From Eggerthella sp. YY7918 (GTDB lineage: Bacteria > Actinomycetota > Coriobacteriia > Coriobacteriales > Eggerthellaceae): DNA of 64,000 nt. A program made the translations under genes and the position numbers. Shown here piece by piece: positions 19,101-27,936 of this stretch. The notes beneath the pieces are model-generated. The model made no database searches, was not told where the DNA came from, and saw nothing but the letters and a program-made list of their open reading frames with translations. The stretch spans positions 310,001 to 374,000 of the forward strand of contig NC_015738.1 of assembly GCF_000270285.1 (NCBI RefSeq), read 5' to 3'. How positions within the stretch are numbered: position 1 is the stretch's first letter; the number at the start of each line of letters is the position of its first letter.

Positions 19101-22100
19101 AAGTATGCGGAGGACCCCGGCGCCTACATGAACGACCAGTCCATCAACGAGCGATCGGCAGATGAGCCAACGGCGACAACCAAGGCGCTGCCAAGCAAAC
19201 CTACGCGGTTCGGATACGATTTCGTCAAGTGGGTGTACCAGCGCGATTGGGACAAGCAAGGCGCGTCGGCGGATGAGTTCAGCGCCAACACCAAGATCAC
19301 TGCCGTCACGGACAGTAAGGGCAAGACCGATTCGGTGATCGCCCTCAGGGCCGTGTGGACGCCCCACATGAACAATTTGGTTGTCAAGGAATCAAAAGAC
19401 GGGGCCGTTAAGGAAACCCTGTCGATCGCGTTCGATACGCGCCTGCTTGCCGACGCGCTTGCCGGACACGAGCCAACCCCTCCGACCGGCCAGGATTTCC
19501 TGGGATGGCGTGTCGAGAGCGGGCTAGACGACGAGAGCGGGCTGGGCGACGAGCGTGTGGGCACGTACCTGTTGTCTACCGATAAGATGCCCGACAAAAA
19601 AGTGGTGGTGTATCCTGCCTTCGGGAGCAGCGTGTCGGCATCAATTACGGCCAAAAACGAAACACAGGGGGTTCTGAGCGGCGATGCGAACAACCGCGTG
19701 GGCGACGTCATCGCGTACTCGGTGGCCATCCAAAACAACCTGTCCGGTTCGATATGGAATGCCCCTCTCATCACCGACAAGCTTGAAGATGGCCAGGACT
19801 TCGTGGAGGACAGCATCAAGCTGTTCGCACCCGACGGCCAGCCGGTTTCGCTGGAAAACGTCTCGCATGGATTCCATGCCGAAACCCGTACGGTTTCCTG
19901 CGCGGTTCCTGCAAACCTTAAACCCGACGACGTGTATACGTTGGAATTCAAGGTAACCCTGAACCAAGACGCGCCGTACGTGGGGCAGGGAACAAACAAC
20001 GTCATCAAAAACGCGGCGGAAGCCGTCGGTACCGATGCCAATAATCTCGAGGTGCGCGCTGTGACGGATGAGGTCGCCCTGCCTGGTTCGACCTACGTTG
20101 AATTCAAGCCGGCCGAAAAGCACGTTTCGAAGAATGCGCAGAACCTTACCGACCCTGATGCGACGAAAGCACAGGTGGGCGACCGCGTGAAGTACACGCT
20201 GGAACTGGGTAACAGCAGCACCGACCCCGATTCACGTTGGGTGAATGCGTGGTTCTACGACGAGGTGCCCGCAGGGCTTGTTGTCGACACGAGTACGATT
20301 GCCCTCACCGACAACGCGGGGCAGGAGTACAACGTTCCGAGCGCCTACAACGAGGCAACGCGCGTGGTGTCGGTTGCTGCGGGTTCCATCGGTCCTTCGG
20401 AGGGCGCTACGCTTACGTTTGAAGTGGTGATCTCGGCCGATGCCGTGGGCCAGTCCATCAAGAACACGGCTTGGGCAGTTTCCAATCCTTCGGATCCGCC
20501 CAACAGCGAACCGGAGGTGCCGGGCAAGACCGACGAGAATCCGCCCGCGCCCAACCCCGATAACCCCGAGCCTGAGCCGACCGATCCGGTGGGTCCGGGT
20601 ACCGACACGGTCAACTTGTTCGTGACGAAGTCGGCTGGGGCCAGCACCGCCTCGCCGGGTTCTGTTGTGCCCTACACCATTAAGATTACGAATACCGGTA
20701 ACGCGCACGCCAAGAACGTCACGGTTACCGACACGCTGCCCGCGGGACTTGAGTATGTTTCGTCGGTGCCGGCCGCTTCGGTATTCGACCAGACCGTGCA
20801 ATGGACCTGCACGGTGCCTGCCGGCATGACCGTGACGCGTACGGTTATGGCGCGCGTCACCGCCGATGCAAGCGGAACGCTGGGCAACAAAGCGGTTGTG
20901 GAGGCGCCCGGCAAAGACCCCATCGAGTCGTCGACAACCGAGGTGTCCATCGAACCGAGTCCCGATACACCGATGGTGAGCGTAAGCAAAGTGTCCACGA
21001 CCGATTCCGCCGTCACGGGCGGCCAGCTTACCTATTATCTGACGGTGACGAACTCCGGCGCGCAGGACGCGAACGGCGTGGTGGTTACCGACCCGCTTCC
21101 CGCGGGGTTGGTGTACGCGAGTGCCACGGATGGGGGCGTTCATCGCAACGGCGTGATGACGTGGACGCTCGATCTGCCGAAACAAAGCTCGAAGCAGATT
21201 GCCGTGACCGCAAACGTCACGTCCAAATCGGGCGAGCTGGTGAATGCGGCAACTGCGGTGCACGAGGGTGTGGCGACTACAAGTAACGTGGTGACCACGA
21301 GCGTGTCCACGGGCGAGAAGCCCAAGGACCAGCCGCAGCTGTCCGTTAAAAAGACCGGTTCGGTTTCTCAGGCCGTGCCGGGTGCTCAGATTCCCTACAC
21401 CATCACGGTGTCCAACACAGGTAAGGCCGATGCGAAGGACGTGGTGGTTACCGATACGCTGCCCGAGGGCATGGAATACGTTGCGGGCAGTGCTGCTCCT
21501 GCGGATGCGCAGGTGAACGGCCAGAGCATCGCTTGGACAGTGGACGTACCGGCAGGCAAGGAAGTTTCGCTGTCGCTTACGGCGAAGCTGGCCGACGATG
21601 CGGTGGCGGGAAACAGCTTGCAAAACACGGTGGAGGTAACAAACCCCGTCGGCGGCGACCCCATCGCTCCGCCTGATCTTCCCAGCATCGAAGTCCTCGA
21701 TCCTACGGGTGACGCGAAACCTGTCTTGGGCATCACGAAAAAGGCGAGCGCCGCCACGCTGGAAAGCGGCAACGACATCACCTACACCATCACCGTGGTC
21801 AACACGGGTACCGCCGATGCGAGTGGGGTGAAGATAAGCGACGCGCTGCCTGCCGGCCTGACGTTCAAGAGCGCCAACGAGAGCGGAGCTTATAGCCAAG
21901 CTACGGGTGCGGTCAGCTGGGGGGTCGACGTTCCCGCAGGTGGAAGCGTTGAGCGTACGGTGACGGCTACGGTTTCGGCCAAAGAGGGCACGCTTCGCAA
22001 CACCGCAATCGCGCAGCTGGGCGATACGAGCGTCGAAAGCGAGGCTGCGGCTGTGAGCGTGACGCCGGGCGCGGGCGACGGGAACGATCCAAAAGCAGTG

Positions 22101-25100
22101 CTCTCCATCAAAAAGACCACGAGCGTGACCGAAGCTTCGGCGGGAAGCCTTGTTCCCTACACCATTACGGTAACGAACACCGGCAATGCCGCCGCCGAAA
22201 ACGTGGTGGTCACCGACACGCTGCCTACCGGGTTGGAATACGTGTCCAGCAATCCTGAAGGTGCGGTGCAGGATGGCGGCAAGCAGATTGTGTGGACGGT
22301 GACCGTGCCTGCGGGCGGCGAAGTGAAGCGTCAGCTGGTCGCACGCGTGGCTGCCGATGTCACAGCGGGTAATAGCCTGACAAACAACATTTCGGCTGTT
22401 GATCCCTCCAATCCGGATGTGCCTATTGATCCTTCGGTGAATCCTCCGACCGTTCCGGTGGTGGATCCCGACCCCGATAAGCCGGCATCCTTGGTGGTAA
22501 CGAAAGCCGCTAGCTCCGACGCTGCCGTTACGGGCAGTCAGCTTACCTATACCATTACTGTGCTCAATTCCGGCGGGGCTGCCGCGAAGAACGTGACGGT
22601 GAGCGACACGCTGCCGGTGGGAACCACATTCGCGGCTGCCACCGAAGGGGGCAAGCTTGAAGGCGGTGCGGTTGTGTGGACCGTCGACGAGCTTGCTGCG
22701 GGCGAATCGAAGTCGTTCAACGCGACGGTGGATGTGACGGCCGCTTCAGGCGAGCTGGTGAACACTGCACATGCCGCTCTTGGCGATGCGAAGGTCTCGT
22801 CCGAGCCGGTGACCACGCCGGTGACGAGCGGTTCGAGCGGGGACACCGCAGCGCCGGCGCTCTCGGTAACCAAGACCACGAATGCGTCGTCGGTGGCGCA
22901 GGGCGCCTTGGTGGACTACCTGATAACGGTGTCGAACACAGGCGATGCCGACGCCACCGACGTGGTGGTGACCGACGCGCTGCCCAGCGGCCTGAAGTAC
23001 GTCAGCAGCGACCCCGAGGGTACCGTGTCAGCCGATGGTAAGACCGTGACCTGGAAGGTGAACGTCGCGGCGGGTTCTCAGGTGACGCGTTCTCTCACCG
23101 TGCTCGTGACGGGCGGGAAAGGGCAGATCGAGAACAGTGTGACGGTGACCGACCCGAACGATCCCGACAATCCTGTTACGCCTCCCGACAAACCGGTCGT
23201 TGACGTAACCGACATGGCCGACGTGAGTGCGCTGTTGGCGGTCGATCGCTCGCAGGCTATCAAGGGCGATGCGCTTGCGTATACCCTGGCAATTACCAAC
23301 TCAGGCACCGTTGACGCAAAGGGCGTTGACGTGGCCGAGCAGCTGCCCAACGGCACAACGTTCACAAGTGCCGACAACGATGGCGCCTGCGACGAGAAGG
23401 GTGTTGTGACCTGGACGGTTGATGTTCCCGCGGGCAAGACAATTCTGCTCAAGGTGAACGCCGAAGTGGGCATCGATAACGGTACGATGATTGCTGGCGG
23501 CACGTATTCCTACCTTGACTCCGCGAAGGCGATCAACGATGTACAGACGGTGGTGAAGACCGAAAACGACCCTGGTGAGACGGGCAAGGCCAACTTGTCG
23601 GTGGAGAAGAGCACCGCGGCCACGCAAGTCAAGCCGGGTTACGAGATTCCCTATACCATCACCGTTAAGAATACCGGTACGGCGGCGGCCGAAGGTGTGG
23701 CTGTGGTGGATACGCTGCCGGATTCTCTCGAGTACGTGTCAAGCACGCCCAATGGGGTACATGATCAAACGAACGGCACCGTTACGTGGGAAGCCGATGT
23801 TCCTGCAGGCGGAGAGGTGACGTATACGCTGATCTGCCGCGTGGCGCAGGATGCTACGGGAGACGTGCAGAACAGCGTGCAGGTTATTCCCGATCCGAAC
23901 AATCCGGATGATCCGGATAATCCACCGGTGACGCCGCCTGATGTGCCGGTGACGCCGGTGAAGCCGGACGATCCCGACAACCCCGATACCGGCGAGCCGC
24001 AGATAGGCCTCGCCAAGTCTTCCGATGCAGGGGCTAGCGCCAAGAAGGGCGACACGATTACCTACACGCTTACGGCTTCGAACACGGGCACGGCTGAAGC
24101 GCGTGACGTGCAGGTGACCGACGCGCTGCCTGAAGGTTTGAGCGTTGCCGATTCGTCTGCGCTTCCCGCAGGCGTAACCTACGATGCAGGTTCGCGTACG
24201 GTGTCGTGGACCATCGATTCGATAGCTGCCGGCTCCACCGCGTCGGTGTCGTTCGGAACTTCGGTGAGCGCCGGGGCCGGAACTCTGACAAATACAGCTG
24301 TCGCTCAGTGGGATTCGAAAGAAGCGCGAAGCAATTCGGTGTCGGTAGCTGTCGAGGGAAGTTCTGATCCGAGTGCTACGAAAACGCCGCTTTTGACGGC
24401 GTCTAAGGTGGTTGGCTCAACGCAGGCGGCGCAGGGGTCGACGGTACCCTTTGTCGTTACCATCAAGAATATTGGCGACGGCGCTGCGCAGGGCGTGAAG
24501 GTGACCGACCTCCTTCCGGAGGGGCTGGACTACGTTGGCGCCGATCCTGCGCCGACGTCCTTCGATCCTTCCACCAACGATCCGATGTGGACGATCGATG
24601 TGCAGCCGGGCGCGTCCGCCATGTTCACGGTGCGCGCGAAAGCCACAGCCGACACAGGTGTGAAACTGCGCAACAAGGTGCAGGCCGCCATTCCCGACGG
24701 CCAAAGCGTGCAGGCCGAAAGCGGCGCGATCGAGGTAACGTCTCCGGCTCCCGCGCCGACGGCGCAGGTGAGCATATCCAAGCGTGGCAGCGCGGACAAG
24801 GCTTCCGCAGGCGGCTTGTTCACCTACAAGATCACGGTCTCCAATACGGGGACCGTTGACGCGAAAGATGTGGTTGTAACCGACGCACTGCCCGAAGGTA
24901 CGTCGTTCAGCTCGGCGAGCGACGGCGGTACCTACGATGAGGGTATCGGGCGCGTTACCTGGACTATCGACGTGCCGGCGTTGAGCCGCACGGAGTTGAC
25001 CCTCGTGACGAAGGTGGAGGCGCTGGCCGGTTCGCTGAAGAATCAGGCCGTGTCTTTGTTCGACGGCAAGAACAGTGTGACGCCGCTTGTTATCACGCCG

Positions 25101-26714
25101 GTTTCCGACGCTCCCACCGAGGCGGACCCGGTGGCTTCGATCACGAAGAGCGTGCGGAACCTCACGGCTGAAAGCGATGAGCGTACAGCTTCTGCCGACG
25201 ACCAGACTGTCTGGCGCGACGGCGACGAGCTGCTGTTCACCATCGAGGCGAAGAACGCCAAGGATGCGCAGGTTGAATCGGTCTGGAAGGACGTGTCCGT
25301 TGTGGACAAGTTGCCGGTTGGACTCGATCTTGTCGACGGCAGCATGAGCTTCACGTCCCCGGATGCAGGCGCTTCCGCAGCAAGCTGGGATGAGCAGGCG
25401 CGCACCATTTCAGCCAAGGCGGGCGACATCGCCACGGGCAAGAGCGCCGTGCTCGAATACAAAGTGACTATCAACGCTGGAGACGGGCCGACGGAAGACC
25501 CGGCGACGGTGACCAACTTCGCGCAGGCGGCGGGCTTCGATCCCGATGGGGTGACAAGCTTCTCGGCTGATGCGAAGGTGGATGTGGCCGTTCCCGAACC
25601 GGCTTCCATCAAGAAGATAGCGAAGACAGCCGAGAATCTGACGGATCCCGGGGCATCGGTGGCGCAGACGGGCGACCGCGTTCGCTACACCATCACGCTC
25701 AACAACGCGCAGGAGAATCCGCGCGCTCAATGGAAGGGCGCCTACTTCTACGATGAGGTGCCCGAGGGTTTGAACGTCGACGTTACCACGATTCGCCTTG
25801 TGGATGCGGCGGGAGCGTCGTATGAGCTGGCGGATTGCTACGATCCTGCGACGCGTCTGCTGGTGGTTTCGGCGGGGACGATTAACGGCGGCAAGCAGGC
25901 AAGCCTGTCGTTTGAGGCCGACATCGCGGAGGATGCGGTTGGAAAGAATATCGCGAACGTGGGCATGGCGGGGTCGCTTGTGGTAACTCCCGGCGACCCG
26001 GATCCGGCGCCCGGCAAGCCCGATGACGGCCTGCTTCCCAGCCCGGTGCGACCCGACGGAGTCGATCCGGCGCCGACCGATCCAGTGGCGCCCGGCAATG
26101 ATATTGTGGAGTACGCCGACCCGGATCCGTCGGTGAACAAGACGGTCAAGAATCTGTCTGGAACCGAGGACTATCACAGCGGCGATGAGGTGCTGTACAC
26201 CATCGTTGTCGAAAACAAAAAGGCCAATTCTATGTGGTACGACGTGGCCGTGTCCGACGTGCTGCCCGCCGGGGTGGAGCTGGACGCGCGCTCCGTGCGC
26301 CTCATGGGGCCGGACGGTGTGACGCAGGATGTTCCTGCATCGTGTTACAACGCCGCTGCGCGCACGATCAACGTCTCTGTGGGAGATGTTGCGGGCGGCG
26401 AGCGCTACACGCTGTCCTACACGGCGGATTTGGACTTCGCGTTCGCGCAAGGCGATGCGGTGAACTTGGTCAGGGTCGAAGGCGTTGTTCCCGGTGGCGG
26501 TTCTGTCGCGTCGGGAGAGGGCAGCGCCTCGGTGACGCCGCCCCTGGCGCCTTGGAACGGCTCAGTGGCGAAGTCCGGCGACAGGCTGGGATCGTCCACG
26601 GCAACGCTCGTTTTGATGGCAGGGTTGGCGCTGGTTGTGATTGCAGTTTCGGCACGAAGACGGCAAGCGGGCATCAAAGCAGCACGCGCCTCGCACCACC
26701 CGTTCAACAACTAA
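16155..26714 (+). CDS. giant DUF11-repeat surface protein (adhesin-like) B, paralogue of A
   Basis: Paralogue of the preceding gene, colinear over its whole length. I chose GTG 16155 (3519 residues) because it gives a normal signal peptide (TCAVMVAVVMVAGTAFPAG, cleavage near PSAAA) and puts the G9 tract at codons 97-99, exactly as in adhesin A. The longer reading from 15996 has a slightly better ribosome site (AAGGCGAGG) and stays possible. Domain order is the same: HMPTLDEFL linker, GLUG-like repeats, a Listeria/Bacteroides-type repeat (FGYDFVKWVY), long DUF11-like units, 12 alternating modules, long units, then VAKSGD plus a hydrophobic anchor. It should be an extended cell-surface fibre. 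Strong similarity to A makes recombination between the two likely. Confidence 0.92.
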   Translation: MKVQHALVSRRAAQTCAVMVAVVMVAGTAFPAGLPSAAAVEPEEGAEAPTGSFTADASASATVEVAGDDEADEPTTYDASALESQHMPTLDEFLENGGGSLSATPFMLSSEGEQEANSAQVAALYESRATDLQPGTPAYYDARWNDAVAKVYATGVNNTPWVDTSTKGNGGSALIPWDGNMGGTQPSQGAGTDGDPYRVSTANELRWALVNQKSCKLTQDIDLGGMQDKRWKAVDVSTAFTIDGDGHTIWNMNAYQEYVTNPDGTHAGTLPCGFLGNVMPEAFLMKNLKMSNVLVRSECQSEQNMAAVIAKFQGGTVRDCEFNNILVSSIDKDTKQYVNFGSCAAIFDTSQWNEAGSGCINIYNTVTRNAHVRGGGCTGHFYEGGWNRGTEDVRITIEGCASMDGTVVSTGHSGGFISCTGLTTVKNCFANIDVYGDDMAGVFVGVVHYPVTIENCWASGKVEGTRNVGGFVGGLGRHDYNVDSTSTFTNCYSTSMVGMSSTGLCMGGFIGTTWDYNASTVPQKLLFKNCYAAGEVGTLQSKPDGTAVNASGSDVPTVGGFVGETTSNATFENCFYDKQATGSMEIEAGAAATDLANHATIAVKPNVSGLQGLLTKSLTGQNLGTGWTTSNGSAYPQVSSFVDGSWTTNDAFKAFGKAYSQASVSTTFLFPSMNGDNYNPDATDYDTVRRIRYAFPLTNNVAVNNSAIKTSWEYDKDNEAYYPNASPVNTDSKIITLSATDPNDASMDDVSVTSVSTGIGWLRVYSTVDGVTGTRNLRLVPTTAVVIGTDGHAIVGSDATVYSQIPQNEYPDGYKPLADSLTKSDHRDGITFVSATSVALDKYMTSTDLDKANHLKDYGIYTEAFKDLSSTSTIGSDGKGSYIQYAVTIGGSQQTVRLRVNKTIEDPTNLDGAGILSPVTLDEDMQKLLEGQRAPLKTELGKYALSYQWLGTDGSVQAEGTKYLTVVSPLSLQYLQGYADNAKYAEDPGAYMNDQSINERSADEPTATTKALPSKPTRFGYDFVKWVYQRDWDKQGASADEFSANTKITAVTDSKGKTDSVIALRAVWTPHMNNLVVKESKDGAVKETLSIAFDTRLLADALAGHEPTPPTGQDFLGWRVESGLDDESGLGDERVGTYLLSTDKMPDKKVVVYPAFGSSVSASITAKNETQGVLSGDANNRVGDVIAYSVAIQNNLSGSIWNAPLITDKLEDGQDFVEDSIKLFAPDGQPVSLENVSHGFHAETRTVSCAVPANLKPDDVYTLEFKVTLNQDAPYVGQGTNNVIKNAAEAVGTDANNLEVRAVTDEVALPGSTYVEFKPAEKHVSKNAQNLTDPDATKAQVGDRVKYTLELGNSSTDPDSRWVNAWFYDEVPAGLVVDTSTIALTDNAGQEYNVPSAYNEATRVVSVAAGSIGPSEGATLTFEVVISADAVGQSIKNTAWAVSNPSDPPNSEPEVPGKTDENPPAPNPDNPEPEPTDPVGPGTDTVNLFVTKSAGASTASPGSVVPYTIKITNTGNAHAKNVTVTDTLPAGLEYVSSVPAASVFDQTVQWTCTVPAGMTVTRTVMARVTADASGTLGNKAVVEAPGKDPIESSTTEVSIEPSPDTPMVSVSKVSTTDSAVTGGQLTYYLTVTNSGAQDANGVVVTDPLPAGLVYASATDGGVHRNGVMTWTLDLPKQSSKQIAVTANVTSKSGELVNAATAVHEGVATTSNVVTTSVSTGEKPKDQPQLSVKKTGSVSQAVPGAQIPYTITVSNTGKADAKDVVVTDTLPEGMEYVAGSAAPADAQVNGQSIAWTVDVPAGKEVSLSLTAKLADDAVAGNSLQNTVEVTNPVGGDPIAPPDLPSIEVLDPTGDAKPVLGITKKASAATLESGNDITYTITVVNTGTADASGVKISDALPAGLTFKSANESGAYSQATGAVSWGVDVPAGGSVERTVTATVSAKEGTLRNTAIAQLGDTSVESEAAAVSVTPGAGDGNDPKAVLSIKKTTSVTEASAGSLVPYTITVTNTGNAAAENVVVTDTLPTGLEYVSSNPEGAVQDGGKQIVWTVTVPAGGEVKRQLVARVAADVTAGNSLTNNISAVDPSNPDVPIDPSVNPPTVPVVDPDPDKPASLVVTKAASSDAAVTGSQLTYTITVLNSGGAAAKNVTVSDTLPVGTTFAAATEGGKLEGGAVVWTVDELAAGESKSFNATVDVTAASGELVNTAHAALGDAKVSSEPVTTPVTSGSSGDTAAPALSVTKTTNASSVAQGALVDYLITVSNTGDADATDVVVTDALPSGLKYVSSDPEGTVSADGKTVTWKVNVAAGSQVTRSLTVLVTGGKGQIENSVTVTDPNDPDNPVTPPDKPVVDVTDMADVSALLAVDRSQAIKGDALAYTLAITNSGTVDAKGVDVAEQLPNGTTFTSADNDGACDEKGVVTWTVDVPAGKTILLKVNAEVGIDNGTMIAGGTYSYLDSAKAINDVQTVVKTENDPGETGKANLSVEKSTAATQVKPGYEIPYTITVKNTGTAAAEGVAVVDTLPDSLEYVSSTPNGVHDQTNGTVTWEADVPAGGEVTYTLICRVAQDATGDVQNSVQVIPDPNNPDDPDNPPVTPPDVPVTPVKPDDPDNPDTGEPQIGLAKSSDAGASAKKGDTITYTLTASNTGTAEARDVQVTDALPEGLSVADSSALPAGVTYDAGSRTVSWTIDSIAAGSTASVSFGTSVSAGAGTLTNTAVAQWDSKEARSNSVSVAVEGSSDPSATKTPLLTASKVVGSTQAAQGSTVPFVVTIKNIGDGAAQGVKVTDLLPEGLDYVGADPAPTSFDPSTNDPMWTIDVQPGASAMFTVRAKATADTGVKLRNKVQAAIPDGQSVQAESGAIEVTSPAPAPTAQVSISKRGSADKASAGGLFTYKITVSNTGTVDAKDVVVTDALPEGTSFSSASDGGTYDEGIGRVTWTIDVPALSRTELTLVTKVEALAGSLKNQAVSLFDGKNSVTPLVITPVSDAPTEADPVASITKSVRNLTAESDERTASADDQTVWRDGDELLFTIEAKNAKDAQVESVWKDVSVVDKLPVGLDLVDGSMSFTSPDAGASAASWDEQARTISAKAGDIATGKSAVLEYKVTINAGDGPTEDPATVTNFAQAAGFDPDGVTSFSADAKVDVAVPEPASIKKIAKTAENLTDPGASVAQTGDRVRYTITLNNAQENPRAQWKGAYFYDEVPEGLNVDVTTIRLVDAAGASYELADCYDPATRLLVVSAGTINGGKQASLSFEADIAEDAVGKNIANVGMAGSLVVTPGDPDPAPGKPDDGLLPSPVRPDGVDPAPTDPVAPGNDIVEYADPDPSVNKTVKNLSGTEDYHSGDEVLYTIVVENKKANSMWYDVAVSDVLPAGVELDARSVRLMGPDGVTQDVPASCYNAAARTINVSVGDVAGGERYTLSYTADLDFAFAQGDAVNLVRVEGVVPGGGSVASGEGSASVTPPLAPWNGSVAKSGDRLGSSTATLVLMAGLALVVIAVSARRRQAGIKAARASHHPFNN
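16443..16451 (+). repeat. G9 homopolymer inside adhesin B
   Basis: Nine Gs form three Gly codons after ENx in the HMPTLDEFLEN linker. With ten Gs the frame reads GTC GCT TAG. With eight it reaches TGA about ten codons on. The tract sits at the same codon as that of adhesin A. Confidence 0.9.
20610..25100 (+). repeat. array of 12 DUF11 modules in alternating A/B order (adhesin B)
   Basis: Modules begin near 20610, 20973, 21333, 21720, 22097, 22486, 22857, 23226, 23590, 23998, 24388 and 24763. Each matches the module of the same rank in adhesin A better than its neighbours; for example both eighth modules start with the unusual LAVDRS and both ninth modules have TQVKPGYEIPYTI. The array was therefore built before the whole gene was duplicated. 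Module 8 here lacks the hydrophobic insertion found in A. Confidence 0.82.
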
Positions 26715-26739
26715 CGCCGCTCTCCCCACAGCAGGCATA

Positions 26740-26778
26740 ACGACCCACTCTGCAACAAACCAGAGTGGGTCGTTTTTT
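26740..26778 (+). terminator. Rho-independent terminator after adhesin B
   Basis: ACGACCCACTCT (26740-26751) pairs with AGAGTGGGTCGT (26762-26773) around a 10-base loop and runs into T6. This is a textbook intrinsic terminator, placed between the convergent adhesin and amidotransferase genes. Confidence 0.92.
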
Positions 26779-26791
26779 CGTCAAAAGGCAA

Positions 26792-26807
26792 TGTTTCACG
26801 TGAAACA
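26792..26807. other. parS: parS site (ParB/Spo0J binding centromere)
   Basis: TGTTTCACGTGAAACA is an exact copy of the classical bacterial parS consensus. It extends to a perfect 22-bp palindrome (26789-26810). It lies in the gap between two convergent genes, not in a coding region. ParB loads at such sites to segregate chromosome origins, and parS sites usually cluster near oriC, so this suggests an origin-proximal location. No parA or parB is in the window. Confidence 0.85.
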
Positions 26808-26836
26808 TTGAGGGGTTGCGGGCGGGGCGGGGTTGC

Positions 26837-27682
26837 TTATTGGGTGGCTCGTATGGCGCGGATGAGGGCGTCGAAGAGCGGGGTATTGTCGTTGAGGTAT
26901 TCCGGGTGCCACTGCACGCCCAGGAAGAAGCGCCGTGTCGGATCTTCGATAGCTTCGATGAGGCCGTCGTCGCTTGTGGCAGACACGCGCAAACCGGGCG
27001 CGAGCGAAGCAACCGCTTGGTGATGCATGGTGTTGACCAACAGAGGGCGAGTTTGCGTTTCTTCCGCCTTGGTCGTTGCACCCTCGCGGAAAGCGCATGC
27101 GGGCAGCGCGTCTCCCGCCGCCTCTGCCGCCCCCTCAATCATACGCTGCCGACATGTTGAGACGTCGCCGAACAGCGTTTGGTCAAGCACGCTTCCCGGC
27201 ACGACATCGATGCGCTGTTTGGCCGTCTCGTAGGGCGGTTTCTGCTGGTGGGCGATGCGCGTGATTTTGCAGGCATTGACATCCTGATACAGCGTACCGC
27301 CCAACGCCACATTCATCACCTGCATGCCGCGACAGATGCCCAGCACGGGCATGTTGCGCTCGTGCGCGCGGCGCGCGAGTTCCAGCTCTAAAGCGTCGCG
27401 ATCCTCAAACACATGGGTTGTTTCGGGAAGCCTTTCGCTTTCGCCGTACCACGAGGGGTCGATGTCGCCGCCGCCGGAAAGAACAAGGCCGTCAATGCGA
27501 TCGAGCAAAGCCCGTGCAGCTTCCTCATTTGCTGCGCGGTCGCCCGGTACCGGTGGCAAAAGTACCGGTACGGCGCCCGATGCGGCGACACGCCAAAGAT
27601 ATTCGACTGTGGTCCGCTCGACTAGCACGCGCTCATCTGGCATATCTTCTTCAACTCGCGTTGTCGTAATACCGACTATCAT
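26837..27682 (-). CDS. class I glutamine amidotransferase-like hydrolase (PuuD / gamma-glutamyl-GABA hydrolase family)
   Basis: A 281-residue cytosolic protein of the peptidase C26 family. The nucleophile elbow LGICRGMQ places the catalytic Cys at 117, and VQWHPEYL gives His259 and Glu261 of the triad. LVLSGGGDIDPSWYGE is the oxyanion/GGG strand typical of the PuuD-like group. The best-studied member hydrolyses gamma-glutamyl-GABA in putrescine breakdown. No other put/puu gene is near, so the substrate here is only inferred from family. ATG 27682 is preceded by AAGGATG. It faces away from the CoA cluster, whose first sigma-54 promoter lies about 110 bases upstream of its start. Confidence 0.88.
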   Translation of the reverse strand: MIVGITTTRVEEDMPDERVLVERTTVEYLWRVAASGAVPVLLPPVPGDRAANEEAARALLDRIDGLVLSGGGDIDPSWYGESERLPETTHVFEDRDALELELARRAHERNMPVLGICRGMQVMNVALGGTLYQDVNACKITRIAHQQKPPYETAKQRIDVVPGSVLDQTLFGDVSTCRQRMIEGAAEAAGDALPACAFREGATTKAEETQTRPLLVNTMHHQAVASLAPGLRVSATSDDGLIEAIEDPTRRFFLGVQWHPEYLNDNTPLFDALIRAIRATQ

Positions 27683-27790
27683 GCCGCATCCTTCCCGTTG
27701 CGCTTTTTCGCCCGCACATCATCAAGCACCATTCATGCCACATTTGCGCGACTTCTAGGGATCGTTCTTGCAAATTCACCGAAGAAATAT

Positions 27791-27806
27791 TGGCACGTAA
27801 GTTGCT
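27791..27806 (+). promoter_or_regulatory. sigma-54 (-24/-12) promoter of the first CoA transferase
   Basis: TGGCAC-GTAAG-TTGCT is an exact match to the TGGCAC-N5-TTGCW consensus, with GG and GC separated by 10 bases. It lies about 130 bases before the start at 27937. Confidence 0.88.
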
Positions 27807-27936
27807 AGAAGGAATCCAGAGCATTCGCTATCCCCGCAAAACGCGTATGCGGCGAAGCGAAGGCGGGGCCAAACCAGCAAAAGATCCGCGACGTACCCGA
27901 AGCGGATAAGGACACGGGATCCAAGGAGGTATGGGA

